From assembly GCF_026262505.1 (NCBI RefSeq), contig NC_067207.1:25946082-26010081 (forward strand): a stretch of 64,000 bases of DNA, given 5' to 3'. The notes below the pieces were generated by a model, which was not told where the DNA came from, searched no databases, and saw only the letters and a program-made list of their open reading frames with translations. This stretch comes from Trichomonas vaginalis G3. Taxonomy: Eukaryota; Parabasalia; Trichomonadida; Trichomonadidae. Numbering within the stretch: the stretch's first letter is position 1; the number at the start of each line of letters is the position of its first letter. Position numbers and translations under genes: made by a program. Of this stretch, positions 19,229 through 28,941 are shown one piece after another.

Positions 19229-19527
19229 AATAAAAAAATAAAATAATAAACATAACTAAGTTTTAATTTTTCGTAAGACATGAATTTTTAAAGTTTATTT
19301 TTTAAAATTTTTATTTTTTTATTTCATTATGTATGGGCTGAGTGTAAATGTCTTACAATTTTGAAAATTTTTTAAATCTTGATTTATTCAAAAACGTAAG
19401 AATAAAAACCGTAAGAATCATACATTTTTTACTTCATATGTTAAAAAAAATGATACAAAATCGCTCGATATTGTATGAATTCTTACGTTTACAAAAAAAG
19501 TCACAAAACCCATCATATCCTACTACT
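19229..19527. repeat. Right terminal region of the Polinton (one arm of its terminal repeat)
   Basis: Non-coding AT-rich DNA after the last gene. It contains several scattered copies of CGTAAGA or its complement TCTTACG, and ends near 19527 with CATATCCTACTACT. Read inward this begins AGTAGTAGG, matching the AG start expected of Polinton ends. The matching left arm is outside the window, so the boundary is provisional. Confidence 0.4.
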
Positions 19528-20708
19528 AGGTGTATTTGCAGAGACAGTTATAAGGCAATCTCCTTCTTTCACACCATAGTAATAGAACGGTAAGTCTTTA
19601 CATAGTAACGATCCTTTGTATAGAAAATTTGTCGCTTGATAATTGTATCTAGGCATTTTATTGGAAAGGCTAATTTTATTTTGATCTTTTTAATACCCCA
19701 ACAGGGCGTGAATATATGAATGGCTATTGTACAATTTGGATCAATACAGGTACAACAAGAGGTACATAACATCGTTGAACGGTAAATTGAATGGAAAAAA
19801 ATTGATCGATATTGAACTTTTCCATTATAAATAAATAGAATAGTCTAACAAAATACAATAATAATTGGCGATTTTAGAATTGAATTAAGCATGGATAAAG
19901 AATATTTTTATGATGTACTCATATATAATACTTAAATTACATCAGCGATTTTAATTCAAAGCATTTATTTCCCATTCAAAAATTGAGAGATGATTTATAT
20001 TAGGCCGCCAAAAAAAGAATTAAATGTTGATATGTGTAACCATTCGTATTAATAGTGATAATCTCGACCTGTATATAATGTTGCAGCGAGAGAAAGTGAA
20101 ATTTGATATGACCCACTAATTTTTCAGTTTGAATATCTATTCAAAATATTTCATTACAAAATAAAGTGTGATAATATTAATTAATACATAATTTGTAGCA
20201 CTTTCAAAAATTGGCAGGTCAATTATCGAAAAGAATCGACCTGTCATGGTAAATATTTGATTCATATTAATTGTCATATAAGTAATAGAAATCCAGGTGA
20301 AATAATGCGTTTTTTTCGGTAAATTAATAAGTTTGACCAAAATTTTCTTTTCTTTCCTTTTTTCTAGCTATATTATGCATTAGAAATATAACTACATACC
20401 GAAAATGCAAACTATTCGGCTTTTTATCATTTTTTTAAAAAAATGAATTAGAAAAAAAAATTTGAAAAATGAGACTATCATTTCTATCAATTTGTTGATT
20501 GATAATTTTCTGAATGCAGAAAAACGATGAAATGAATTTTTTATTTCTCAATTTAACATTAACACTAAACATTCTAATCAAATTTTCGAATAAAATCGTT
20601 TCATAATTATTGTTAGTTTCTCATCGGTTAATTTCTAAAAATCATATTACATCTACATACTTTATTTCTTTATTTATCATAACATACAAAAATGAAACAA
20701 ATATAAAT
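19528..20708. other. AT-rich intergenic region
   Basis: The region lies between the Polinton end and the 3' end of the karyopherin-like gene. A weak hairpin surrounds GGCAGGTCAATTATCG near 20211. I see no gene, RNA or repeat that can be supported. The first six bases (AGGTGT) would be the target duplication if the Polinton end is at 19527. Confidence 0.5.
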
Positions 20709-23534
20709 TTAATCTAAATTATTCACAGATTCTACTATCATTTTGAGGGCAGTATTCAAGCTATTCCACACATTCTCACTATAGATATTATTCTGAATAT
20801 ATTCGACCAACGAAACAACGAATTCTCTATTTTCATCAGTTGACATTTCGGTTGAAGAAAGAGCAGTCAAAAGGAAGTCTCTATCAGCTTTGATCAAAGC
20901 ATATATTGCTTCTTTCACAGGTTTTTGGTCTGGAAATTCTTTTCTAACATACAAAAATACCAAACTTACTAAAAACTTATGTAAACAATTGTTTTCATCA
21001 GTAACAAGGTCAAGGTCGTCCAGAAAACATGTTAATATTGAGTTACAGATATTTTCTATCATATAATTAACTTGGTCGGACAAAGAAATGGAAATCGTCA
21101 TGAATTCTATGCAAGAAATACGAATTCCTAAAGGAATATCAGCCAAATCTTGACGGAATAAGTAAGATGATTCAACAATAACATCAACAATCTTAAATAA
21201 GAAGAGATGATCTGTAATAATTTTTTCAATTTCGATTGAAAAAATTTTTGAAAAATAATCAACTAAAATGCCATAAATATCCTTGTTCCCGTAAAGATAA
21301 AGAACTCCATAATTAACACATTTCCATTTCAACATATTGTAAACAGAGCTTGTCAAATTTTCCATGACACTTTTTTCATTTGAATTCGAAATTTTAACGA
21401 TATGGGAAAAAAGTGTTGAAAAACTTTTGAACTGCGTCATTGCCATTTCCGATAGGCATTCGATGTCATCCGATTGCTCAATGATCTGACTATACTTCAG
21501 GCAGAACTCCGATACGTTTTTGACGTTTTCTTCCAAATTTGTGATTTCAATAATTTTTGGGAAGAAAGCTTCGACGAAGAAATTAAGGGTATACTCAATA
21601 TTCCTTCTAGTTTCGAAGAATCCGAGCAAAGAATCCAACGTACATTTAACTAACTGCGGATTATCCAATCTTGGAATATTTGATTGGAGAATTGCCGAAA
21701 GAACTGAGTCATCCTTACATCTATTCGCGAAAGAAAACAATGTTCTGTACAAAGCCTTCGATTGGTCATCAAGATTCTCATCAAAAATGAAAGGAAAATG
21801 ACAAGAAATTACATTCTTCATTATTTCCTCGTTTGAAAGGATTTCGTTGATGACTTCGTCGGGGAATGAGTCGAAATTCAAACATGAGACCATTTGGTTG
21901 AGTTCTTGGAAGTCAATGTCTTCAGAACTTAAATCAAATAAAATTCTACTGAAAAATACCGAAAAAATCAACGGATTTTGTGAAAAGAACGCTCTTCCTA
22001 CAACAGTATTGAGATATATCTTCTGTACAGATACGAAAAAGTGAACTAGAGCGAGTTCCAGCCAAATTTTCGGATTATTTGTTGCCGAAAATGAGAATTG
22101 GTCAACGAGAGGTTCGAGATTCGCGACTATATCAGCTACTGTTGTGATCAATGACACGTCTGTCTTGATATTTTCAGAGGGAAGGTGGTTTTTGTCTTTT
22201 GATCTGTTTGACATCAGTTTGCAGCCTATTTCGATGCATGCAGCTATTCCTATGTTCTTGTTAGATGCTAAATCATTGATCGTTTCAATCAAATTCTCAA
22301 TGTTTTGTTGATAATTAAAAAGTAAAATATGCGAAAAATTGGAAAATAAGGAATAAGAGGCATCATTCTCATATATAGCGTATAAGCAGCCATTCTGGTC
22401 TGTTGTCTGCTCAAATAAAGTGCTGTAAAACGCTTGGTTTAAATCTGGCAAAGATTTTTCAAAAAATTCTTGCATTTCGTTCTCGTGCAAGAGATTTATG
22501 ACATTATATAATGCGTTAAAGAGTTTCTCAGCTATTAAACTGTTCTGGATCAATGAATCTTTTGAAATTGAACGATTTAGCGCTGAAAGAACAGAATTTA
22601 CGAAGTTACAAACGAGTTCTCTATCTTCTAATCTTTCTACAACATTTATTTGTGAAATTGTCGTTGAAAGATCGGCCAAATCTGCAAATTGTTCAAATGT
22701 AATCTGTTGAGCACCGAAAGCGATGTTAATATTCTCTATTATCTCCGATATTGATTGTGCATACTTCATATTTAGTGTTTCTTCGTCAATTGGATCAAGA
22801 AATGAAGGAACAGAAGTTATTGGAGGCATTTGAGCTAAATATTCAATGAAATTGATGAGGGATTGACCTGTTTGTGGAGGGACTCTTAGTAATTGCGAGA
22901 AGAATCCGGTAATTGAGAAGATTGAAATTTGATTTCTGAAATATGAAGGAATTTCTTTTAATTTCGATTTAAATAAATCTTCAGTGAATACTGAGATGAA
23001 TTGGATGCAAAATGTTTTGTATAAATCAGAATAATCAGGATTATTTAAAATTCTGCAAATTGCTGAGAAAATTGAACTGAATTCATCGAATAAATGTGTT
23101 TTCTGAATGTAGCTTTTTGCAAATTCAATACCTAGAATGAATTGGCCTTGATCTCCTGAGATAAATTTTTCAATCATTTTTGTAGCCAAATCTGGAGCAT
23201 CTTGTAACTCAATAACAAATAGATCTGATATGCAGTTCTTCAAAAAATCAACAGTGTACAAATATTGATAATTATTGTCAATATAATCGTAAATAATGCG
23301 TTGAAGCAGTTTTCTATGGACTTCTGAATTAGTAACAATATTTTTAATAGTATTTAGACATATAAATCGTATTTGTCTTGATATATCACTACGTTCTAAG
23401 ATAGCCAGAAAAATTGCATAAGAATCAGTCCTTTTTATATAGTTAGATCTAATCTTCTCGGCTTCTTTATCAGATTGTGCTGCCTTTTCTAAAATTTCTA
23501 TCATCTCATCAGGAGAAAAATCAAAATCATTCAT
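20709..23534 (-). CDS. HEAT-repeat protein, karyopherin (importin-beta/exportin) like
   Basis: An intact 941-residue frame starting MNDFDFSPDEMIEILEKAAQ. The N-terminus (DEMIEILEKAAQSDKEAEKI, then RQIRFICLNTIKNIVTNS) resembles the importin-beta N-terminal domain that contacts Ran. The remainder is an almost continuous series of amphipathic helices, as in exportins, with no transmembrane or catalytic motif. Length is in the normal range for karyopherins (850-1200). It would carry cargo through nuclear pores. The start lies 25 bp from the divergent CCCH/RING gene, so the two share a promoter region. Other HEAT proteins cannot be excluded. Confidence 0.55.
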   Translation of the reverse strand: MNDFDFSPDEMIEILEKAAQSDKEAEKIRSNYIKRTDSYAIFLAILERSDISRQIRFICLNTIKNIVTNSEVHRKLLQRIIYDYIDNNYQYLYTVDFLKNCISDLFVIELQDAPDLATKMIEKFISGDQGQFILGIEFAKSYIQKTHLFDEFSSIFSAICRILNNPDYSDLYKTFCIQFISVFTEDLFKSKLKEIPSYFRNQISIFSITGFFSQLLRVPPQTGQSLINFIEYLAQMPPITSVPSFLDPIDEETLNMKYAQSISEIIENINIAFGAQQITFEQFADLADLSTTISQINVVERLEDRELVCNFVNSVLSALNRSISKDSLIQNSLIAEKLFNALYNVINLLHENEMQEFFEKSLPDLNQAFYSTLFEQTTDQNGCLYAIYENDASYSLFSNFSHILLFNYQQNIENLIETINDLASNKNIGIAACIEIGCKLMSNRSKDKNHLPSENIKTDVSLITTVADIVANLEPLVDQFSFSATNNPKIWLELALVHFFVSVQKIYLNTVVGRAFFSQNPLIFSVFFSRILFDLSSEDIDFQELNQMVSCLNFDSFPDEVINEILSNEEIMKNVISCHFPFIFDENLDDQSKALYRTLFSFANRCKDDSVLSAILQSNIPRLDNPQLVKCTLDSLLGFFETRRNIEYTLNFFVEAFFPKIIEITNLEENVKNVSEFCLKYSQIIEQSDDIECLSEMAMTQFKSFSTLFSHIVKISNSNEKSVMENLTSSVYNMLKWKCVNYGVLYLYGNKDIYGILVDYFSKIFSIEIEKIITDHLFLFKIVDVIVESSYLFRQDLADIPLGIRISCIEFMTISISLSDQVNYMIENICNSILTCFLDDLDLVTDENNCLHKFLVSLVFLYVRKEFPDQKPVKEAIYALIKADRDFLLTALSSTEMSTDENREFVVSLVEYIQNNIYSENVWNSLNTALKMIVESVNNLD

Positions 23535-23559
23535 TCAATATTGCAAAATTTCATATCAC
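23535..23559. promoter_or_regulatory. 25-bp intergenic region between two divergent host genes
   Basis: Only 25 bp separate the start codons of the - gene (23534) and the + gene (23560). It contains TTTCATATCAC. The TCA here could act as the trichomonad Inr initiator, which lies very close to start codons. Both 5' untranslated regions must be very short or overlap. Confidence 0.4.
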
Positions 23560-24048
23560 ATGTCTGACATTTCTTTGATGAGTGAAACAAAATTTCCAAT
23601 AATGGCAATGTGTCCGAAAGTTCAAATGGGTGAAGAATGCACAGATATACATTGCCCATACCTACACTTTCAATCTCTTAATATAAATCAAGGCCAAGTT
23701 TTAAGATACCTCGACGCTTTCGATCTCAAGAAGGAAACTGAAAATGGAGCAACACAACTGCTTGATTCACCAGAATCACACATAACTTTTACAAATAACT
23801 TCTCAATTAAACCAATTATTTGTCAAATTTGTTACGAAATCGTTAAACCAGAAGAAGCAGTTAAATTCAACTGTTGCCAGGTCTATTGCTGCAAGAAATG
23901 TCAGGAAACATGGAAATATAAAAATTGTTGCCCAATTTGCAATTCCAGCGAACATTTCCAGCCAAACTCAGAAGAAATAGCAGAAGAGGTTAAGAAGGCA
24001 AACAAAATCTTTTCAATTTACAAATATGAAAAAGAAATTATTCAATAA
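23560..24048 (+). CDS. Small CCCH zinc finger plus RING-like protein
   Basis: A 162-residue intact frame. Residues about 18-36 form a CCCH finger with spacing C-x8-C-x4-C-x3-H (CPKVQMGEECTDIHCPYLHF), one residue short of the usual second spacing. Residues about 88-128 form a RING-type cross-brace: CQICYEIV, then FNCCQVYCCKKCQETW and CCPIC. CCCH fingers bind RNA and RING domains recruit E2 enzymes, so a role as RNA-linked ubiquitin ligase is plausible. The second half of the RING is compressed, so it could be a related treble-clef. It is divergent from the karyopherin-like gene. Confidence 0.7.
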   Translation: MSDISLMSETKFPIMAMCPKVQMGEECTDIHCPYLHFQSLNINQGQVLRYLDAFDLKKETENGATQLLDSPESHITFTNNFSIKPIICQICYEIVKPEEAVKFNCCQVYCCKKCQETWKYKNCCPICNSSEHFQPNSEEIAEEVKKANKIFSIYKYEKEIIQ

Positions 24049-24630
24049 TCTAATTCTAACATAATGAATTAACTCTTTGCATCATGTACTACTAATACTA
24101 TATCAGATTTTTTCAAAAACAAAAAATAATTTCAAAAAATTTTATTTTTAACATTAATACAAAAGATTATTATCTCATAATCTTAGTTTACAACATTTAC
24201 GATCATTTACAATAGTTTACAACTAATTAAAAAAATCATCAAAAATATTTTTCAATAATTTCAAATTTAACCATTAACTGATATCCAATTTCAGTTAAAT
24301 TTTACTTGTTTGTCCATTAATTATGATATTTAAGTCAATTTGAAGAAGATTTGATGCAAAGATTTTATTTTAATAATATTTATTGTTTGTAATAATATAA
24401 AACATTGTATTTACTCTAATATAACTTATATTTTTAATTTGAGCTGATTATAATGAGAAATTCAAAAATTATTTTTTAAATCTGAGAATTTAGAGAGTTT
24501 AACTCACTATTTTTAATACAAATATAGATGTTCATATAAAATATATTCGATTCAAATCATAAAAATAAATAATTTTTAAAATTATTTCGAAATTTGTAAC
24601 AAAAAACATGATGACAACTGGTTAAAACGA
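24049..24630. other. AT-rich intergenic region
   Basis: It lies between the 3' ends of two convergent genes. Very AT-rich with runs of A and T. No gene or repeat can be supported. Confidence 0.5.
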
Positions 24631-25533
24631 TTATCTTACAGGTTCAAGGATATTAACAGGTACGAAGCCTTCATTACCATTAGCAGTTCTGATTTTCATC
24701 CAGTCTGCGTAAGAAGTAGTAATTGCTTCGACTTTTTCACCGGATTGGATTGATATTTCCCCAACTTTTGTACCATTAAATGCAGTAGTTGCCTTCATAG
24801 TAACAGTTGGCGTTTCAAATTTGGCTGCATAAACAGGAATAACGTAAGGAGATCTAAATCCTTGAAAACCAGTTCTAAATAGTCTAACGATCTTGTTGTA
24901 GTGATCGTCGTGCTTTGCAGCGGAATGCGGAAGAGAACTAACAAAACAGCCATTTACATTCTTCATAAAGACTTGGTTGAACGCAACAAGTCGATCATCA
25001 ATATTCTTCATATCCGCGTATAAATTCAAAAACGATTTTTCGATTTCATCCAAAGCATTTGAATAACGGAGGTAGCTGCAATGAACATCATATCCAAATT
25101 GAGAACATTCTCTTATGTCCAAATGGCATGGATGTGTTGTATCGTTAACAAAATTTTCATTTAAATTGATTAATTCTTCGAGATTTTGTTTAAGGCATGA
25201 ATTTACCTGCATTATATTTTCTTCGTAGTTTGATGTGAATTCTAATGCTTTGTTGAGAGTTGTATCGCTGATTGAATCCATAACTTTGAGAACAGCATTC
25301 GCTGTTGCATCAAATGTATTAACAGCGGATTCTATCATTGGATGTGCGTCTTTTTTTCATTTCCTAAGTTGGCCCGTGGCTTCGGCAATTTTATTTAAAT
25401 TTGCTTTCGCTTCTGTAATCCATCTGACGTCCTTGTCAATGTTCTTTTTGGATGACGAAGCCATATCTGTAAGCATTGTTATGGATAATGCAATCGTTTC
25501 TGAGGCGGCTTTCTGTCTCGCGCTGGTTTTCAT
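24631..25533 (-). pseudogene. Helical (BAR-like) plus SH3 domain protein with an in-frame stop
   Basis: The ATG at 25533 starts MKTSARQKAASETIALSITM. The frame continues to a TGA at 25357-25359 and then stays open in the same frame to 24631. Residues about 1-200 are long amphipathic helices of BAR type. The last 58 residues are an SH3 domain (TVTMKATTAFNGTKVGEISI, then WMKIRTANGNEGFVPVNILE). BAR-SH3 proteins bend membranes during endocytosis. With the stop, translation could begin only at the ATG at 25338 and lose the first about 65 residues. A polymorphic null allele, a sequencing error or a shorter real protein are all possible. Confidence 0.65.
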
Positions 25534-25867
25534 TGTGAAATTTAAGTTTAATTCTCACAAATCATAGTATAGTAATCATGAGACTTGTATTTCTCTAAAG
25601 AAATCTCATTCGATAGCATAAGAAATTTCACATTTCAATGTTATGCGATGTTTCTATCGATGATATCAGATGGTGCTACTTCTTCTATTTTTCACTCAAG
25701 AATTGATTTTCATGAAAATATATTTTGATGAGGAAAAAGATTCATAAAATTATCTGATAAAACATAAATATCTATTATCTACTATACAATTATAAGCAAT
25801 TTTCATTATAAAAATCACATAAAGTTAATAAGAACACACTAAAAAGTGAATAATATTTTTTTTTCAA

Positions 25868-26368
25868 ATGACAATTGTTCAACGAAAAAATGACAATGAA
25901 AATAGGATTGTTGTTGCGCAAAACATTAATGATGTGATCAGTGAAAACCAAAAGATTGTTCAGGCCGCTACAACTCACATTATTGTCAATATTATTATTA
26001 AAATAATCTTTACAATCATTGGACTGTTCTTATTTTTCATTACATTCAGATCAATTTCATTGGATATCAAGAAAAGAGAAAAGGATTTTTACGAAATGAA
26101 AAAAATTGAAATTGAAAAATGCAAAAAAGACTACGAAGACAATCTTTGCGATCAAAACATTAACGAACCACGTTACCAAGAAGCATGTATGAACTTTAAG
26201 AAATGCAAAGATTCAAAAATTGAAATTGAAAAATCAGAGATTACTTTTAACTATCTTGGACAAGCAATTAATGACTTCTTCGAGGCATTATCGTTTGCTA
26301 CAATAGCAAAAATCTTGTTTTGCTTTTTGGCCGGATATTTTCTAATTAATTTTATCTTTTATAAATAA
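25868..26368 (+). CDS. Brl1/Brr6-type nuclear-envelope protein
   Basis: A 166-residue intact frame. One hydrophobic helix lies at about residues 38-58 (IIVNIIIKIIFTIIGLFLFF) and another at about 145-164. Between them is the family signature of four cysteines in a lumenal loop: EKCKKDYEDNLCDQ, then QEACMNFKKC. An amphipathic helix (LGQAINDFFEALSFATIAKI) follows. This order matches the di-sulfide bridge nucleocytoplasmic transport domain of yeast Brl1 and Brr6, which help fuse inner and outer nuclear membranes during pore assembly. Length is short, mainly the core domain. Stands alone on +, with TCA just before the ATG. Confidence 0.75.
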   Translation: MTIVQRKNDNENRIVVAQNINDVISENQKIVQAATTHIIVNIIIKIIFTIIGLFLFFITFRSISLDIKKREKDFYEMKKIEIEKCKKDYEDNLCDQNINEPRYQEACMNFKKCKDSKIEIEKSEITFNYLGQAINDFFEALSFATIAKILFCFLAGYFLINFIFYK

Positions 26369-26715
26369 GAAACTATCAAACATACCATCACATTGTTTGT
26401 ACATATTAATAAACCATTTTGTTTGTAAAATGCTTGAAATATTAATGAACATAATCAATTTTTTTTACAATTATAGATATATAATCAAAAGAAAAGCAAA
26501 TTAATGATGCACATCTACGTAGCAGGATTCAAATCTTTGAAGCGACACTTTTAATTCAGTAATTTTATTATTAAAATCAGACAATTCATAACAATAAGTC
26601 AAAGGTATTAAAATGATTATGCCAACTTTCCGAAGTCATCATATATATAGCTTAGAAGTATAAAGGCTTTAAAAAAAGTATAATTTATAAAACGTAAATT
26701 TTTAAATCAATCTCT
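26369..26715. other. Intergenic region
   Basis: It lies between two converging genes. AT-rich, with a poly-T run near 26460. Nothing further can be supported. Confidence 0.5.
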
Positions 26716-27602
26716 TTAAACTTGTTGTTGTTCTTCGAATTCATCAGAGAATGGATCTCCATCATTATTGATCTCATTGGAAGAGAATAAAGGATTATCT
26801 CTTGTAGCTATTTCATCTGGAGTAACTGTGCTTGCTGTCATGATTTCAGTTTCCTTTTCTTCAAGGTCTGAATGATCACTGACAGAATCTTGATCCTTTG
26901 GAGCTGAGTTTACTCCACGAGATTTCATGAACAAAATAACTGCAACAATAATAAGAACAACAAGAATGATTCCAACAATAACTATTCCCGCAATTAAACC
27001 TTTGGTTGAACTCTTCTTTGTGGTGGTGTTAGTTATAGCACTGGATGAATCATCTTTGCCTGGACCATTGATACCACCTCCATTTCCTCCTTCCGTTTCT
27101 TCCTTGCTTGGTTTGTAAACTGTGAAACCAACAGTTGCTACACCTGATGAGTAATCATCATCGTCAACAACCTTGACTATGAATTCGTGTTCGCCAACTT
27201 CGATGTCGGCATCGACAATGTATTCAAATGCAAATTCTTGTTCCGTTGAATCTGCAACCATCCTATGAACGATTTCATCGGCTGCCGAATCAATTCTTCC
27301 GATGAACTTAAGTGTATTATTAAGATCTGGATCTCGGACAATTCCAGAGAATCTTAATACGTGGCCTGGCTGAACTCTCTCTTTTTCGAGACTGATACTA
27401 ATTATTTTTGGTGGATTTTGAATGACGAATTTGATGTTTGTGTTTGATGTTTTTTCTCCATTTACATCAAATCCTTGAACATTGAGATTGTGTGGACCAT
27501 ACTTGTAGTCATCAGGGATCTTAAAGAATACATTGAAGTCCTTTGGACTTTCTGTTACTGTGATTTCATCTGTTTGGCTAATTGGTGTATCATCAATACG
27601 AT

Positions 27603-27652
27603 GGGGCGGTGCCATGTGAGGTGAAATTTATCATACACCGATTGGACCTTTT
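27603..27652 (+). repeat. Left terminal inverted repeat of the hairpin-array element
   Basis: It begins GGGGCGGTGCCATGTGAGG. It pairs with the reverse complement of 30388-30437 with about six mismatches in 50 bp. It includes an ATG on the - strand that opens the remaining C-terminal host frame. Confidence 0.88.
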
Positions 27653-27920
27653 GCTTTCCCGAAAACATAGAATTTATATTGGGGGCCAAATATATGTGCA
27701 TATATCTATACTAATCAAGCCATATTTACTCAGATAGTATTGAGGAATAATGTGTTTTATATAAGATATGAATTTCAAAAATTTTGTTTTATTTCATTTT
27801 GAATACAATGAGCTATCTATATATATACTCTATATTGTGTTTGTAAACTCATTTTGGTCACATATCCATTTTTTAATCTGCATCTTATTTGAGATTTCAA
27901 ATTTTTATCGACAATCATAT

Positions 27921-27979
27921 ATGATCACATCGGCATTTGGAGATACTTATCTTGTATCTCCAAATATCGATGTGATCAT
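27921..27979. repeat. Isolated 25-bp-arm hairpin
   Basis: Arms 27921-27945 (ATGATCACATCGGCATTTGG...) and 27955-27979 match at 23 of 25 positions, with a 9-nt loop CTTATCTTG. It stands at the edge of array 1 but lacks that array's TGCAGGGT apex. Confidence 0.85.
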
Positions 27980-28034
27980 TGTATTTAATTGTATATTGAC
28001 CAAGAGATTCCGATGCAGAATATTCAAAGTAGAT

Positions 28035-28664
28035 AGTTTTTCCATTCTGTACACATGGTGCAGGGTCTATCACTGGCACCCTGCACTAATATGTGAAGAA
28101 TGGGAAAAGCTTGCACTTTTACCTTTCGATGCGAATGTTGCAAACACTTTTCCCATTCTGCACATATATATGCAGGGTCTATCACTGGCACCCTGCACCA
28201 TATGTGCAGAATGGGAAAAGCGCGCACTTTTGTTCTTCGATGCGAATGTGTCAGACACAATTCCTGATTTGCTCATATATTTGCAGGGTCTATCACTAGG
28301 ACCCTGCACCTATATGAGCAAATCAGGAATTGCTTGCACTTTTTCACTTGAATGTGATTCATTGAATTTCAATTCGAGAAAGGAGTTTACAAATGCAGGG
28401 TATTGTTCCTTTACCCTGCATTTGTAAACTCCTTTCTCGAATAGCTTGCACTTTTTCACTTGAATGTGATTCATTGAATTTCAATTCGAGAAAGGAGTTT
28501 ACAAATGCAGGGTATTGTTCCTTTACCCTGCATTTGTAAACTCCTTTCTCGAATAGCTTGCACTTTTTTCAAAGAATGTTAAACATCGAATTTCAATTCG
28601 AGAAAGGAGTTTACAAATGCAGGGTAAAGGGACAATACCCTGCATTTGTTAACTCCTTTCTTGT
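28035..28664. repeat. Hairpin array 1: six units, period about 112 bp
   Basis: Hairpins start at about 28035, 28147, 28258, 28372, 28484 and 28596, that is every 111-114 bp. Each has outer arms that vary between units and a constant apex TGCAGGGT/ACCCTGCA. The first three share the loop CTATCACTGGC (one variant); the last three share loop TTGTTCCTT or its inverse. Spacers begin with GCTTGCACTTTT or a close variant. Units five and six (28372-28442, 28484-28554) have identical perfect 31-bp arms. The seeming reading frames here are by-products of the palindromes. Confidence 0.9.
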
Positions 28665-28941
28665 AAAACCTTCCTCCAAAAAAATATAAAGATCACATTC
28701 TTCTTAAAACTCTCAAAATCTCATTATTTCAATCTTATAATCATAAATAAACATACTCTTTCTATCTAATATTTCTCTATTCCTTAATTTTCTTATGAAA
28801 TTTGTTATTTTTTATTTAATTTTTAAAATTTTCAATTTTTGGATAATTTATTCAATATCTAATTTATAATAATAATATTGTTCATTTTTATTTTTTTAAT
28901 TTTTCAATGCATACGATAATTTTTAATTCAATTTTTAAACG

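Larger units (their letters stand above)
1..19527. mobile_element. Polinton (Maverick) element, right-hand part, degraded
   Basis: The stretch carries the Polinton set: packaging ATPase, capsid-like protein, retroviral-type integrase and a long protein-primed family B DNA polymerase, with unknown small genes between them. The left end lies outside the window. The right end is placed near 19527 because the sequence there, read on -, begins AGTAGTAGGATATG, and Polinton ends usually begin with AG. The 6-bp target duplication cannot be checked without the left end. I count about ten breaks plus two insertions by other elements, so this copy is a fossil. Many frames remain long, which suggests moderate age. 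Identification is firm from the gene set; the exact right end is an inference. Confidence 0.9.

Noticed and set aside
19348-19593. Small frame crossing the Polinton right end
   Set aside because: It spans the predicted terminus and has no protein-like features.
19528-20708. Noncoding RNA near the weak hairpin at 20211
   Set aside because: The stem is short and interrupted and no conserved element is recognised.
27768-28427. Long open frames on both strands in hairpin array 1
   Set aside because: They repeat the same peptide in palindromic units and on both strands at once. The frames follow from the 112-bp repeat structure, not from coding.
28035-28664. CRISPR array
   Set aside because: The spacing is regular, but units are long hairpins with variable stems and not short direct repeats with unique spacers. 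The DNA is eukaryotic and no cas genes are present.
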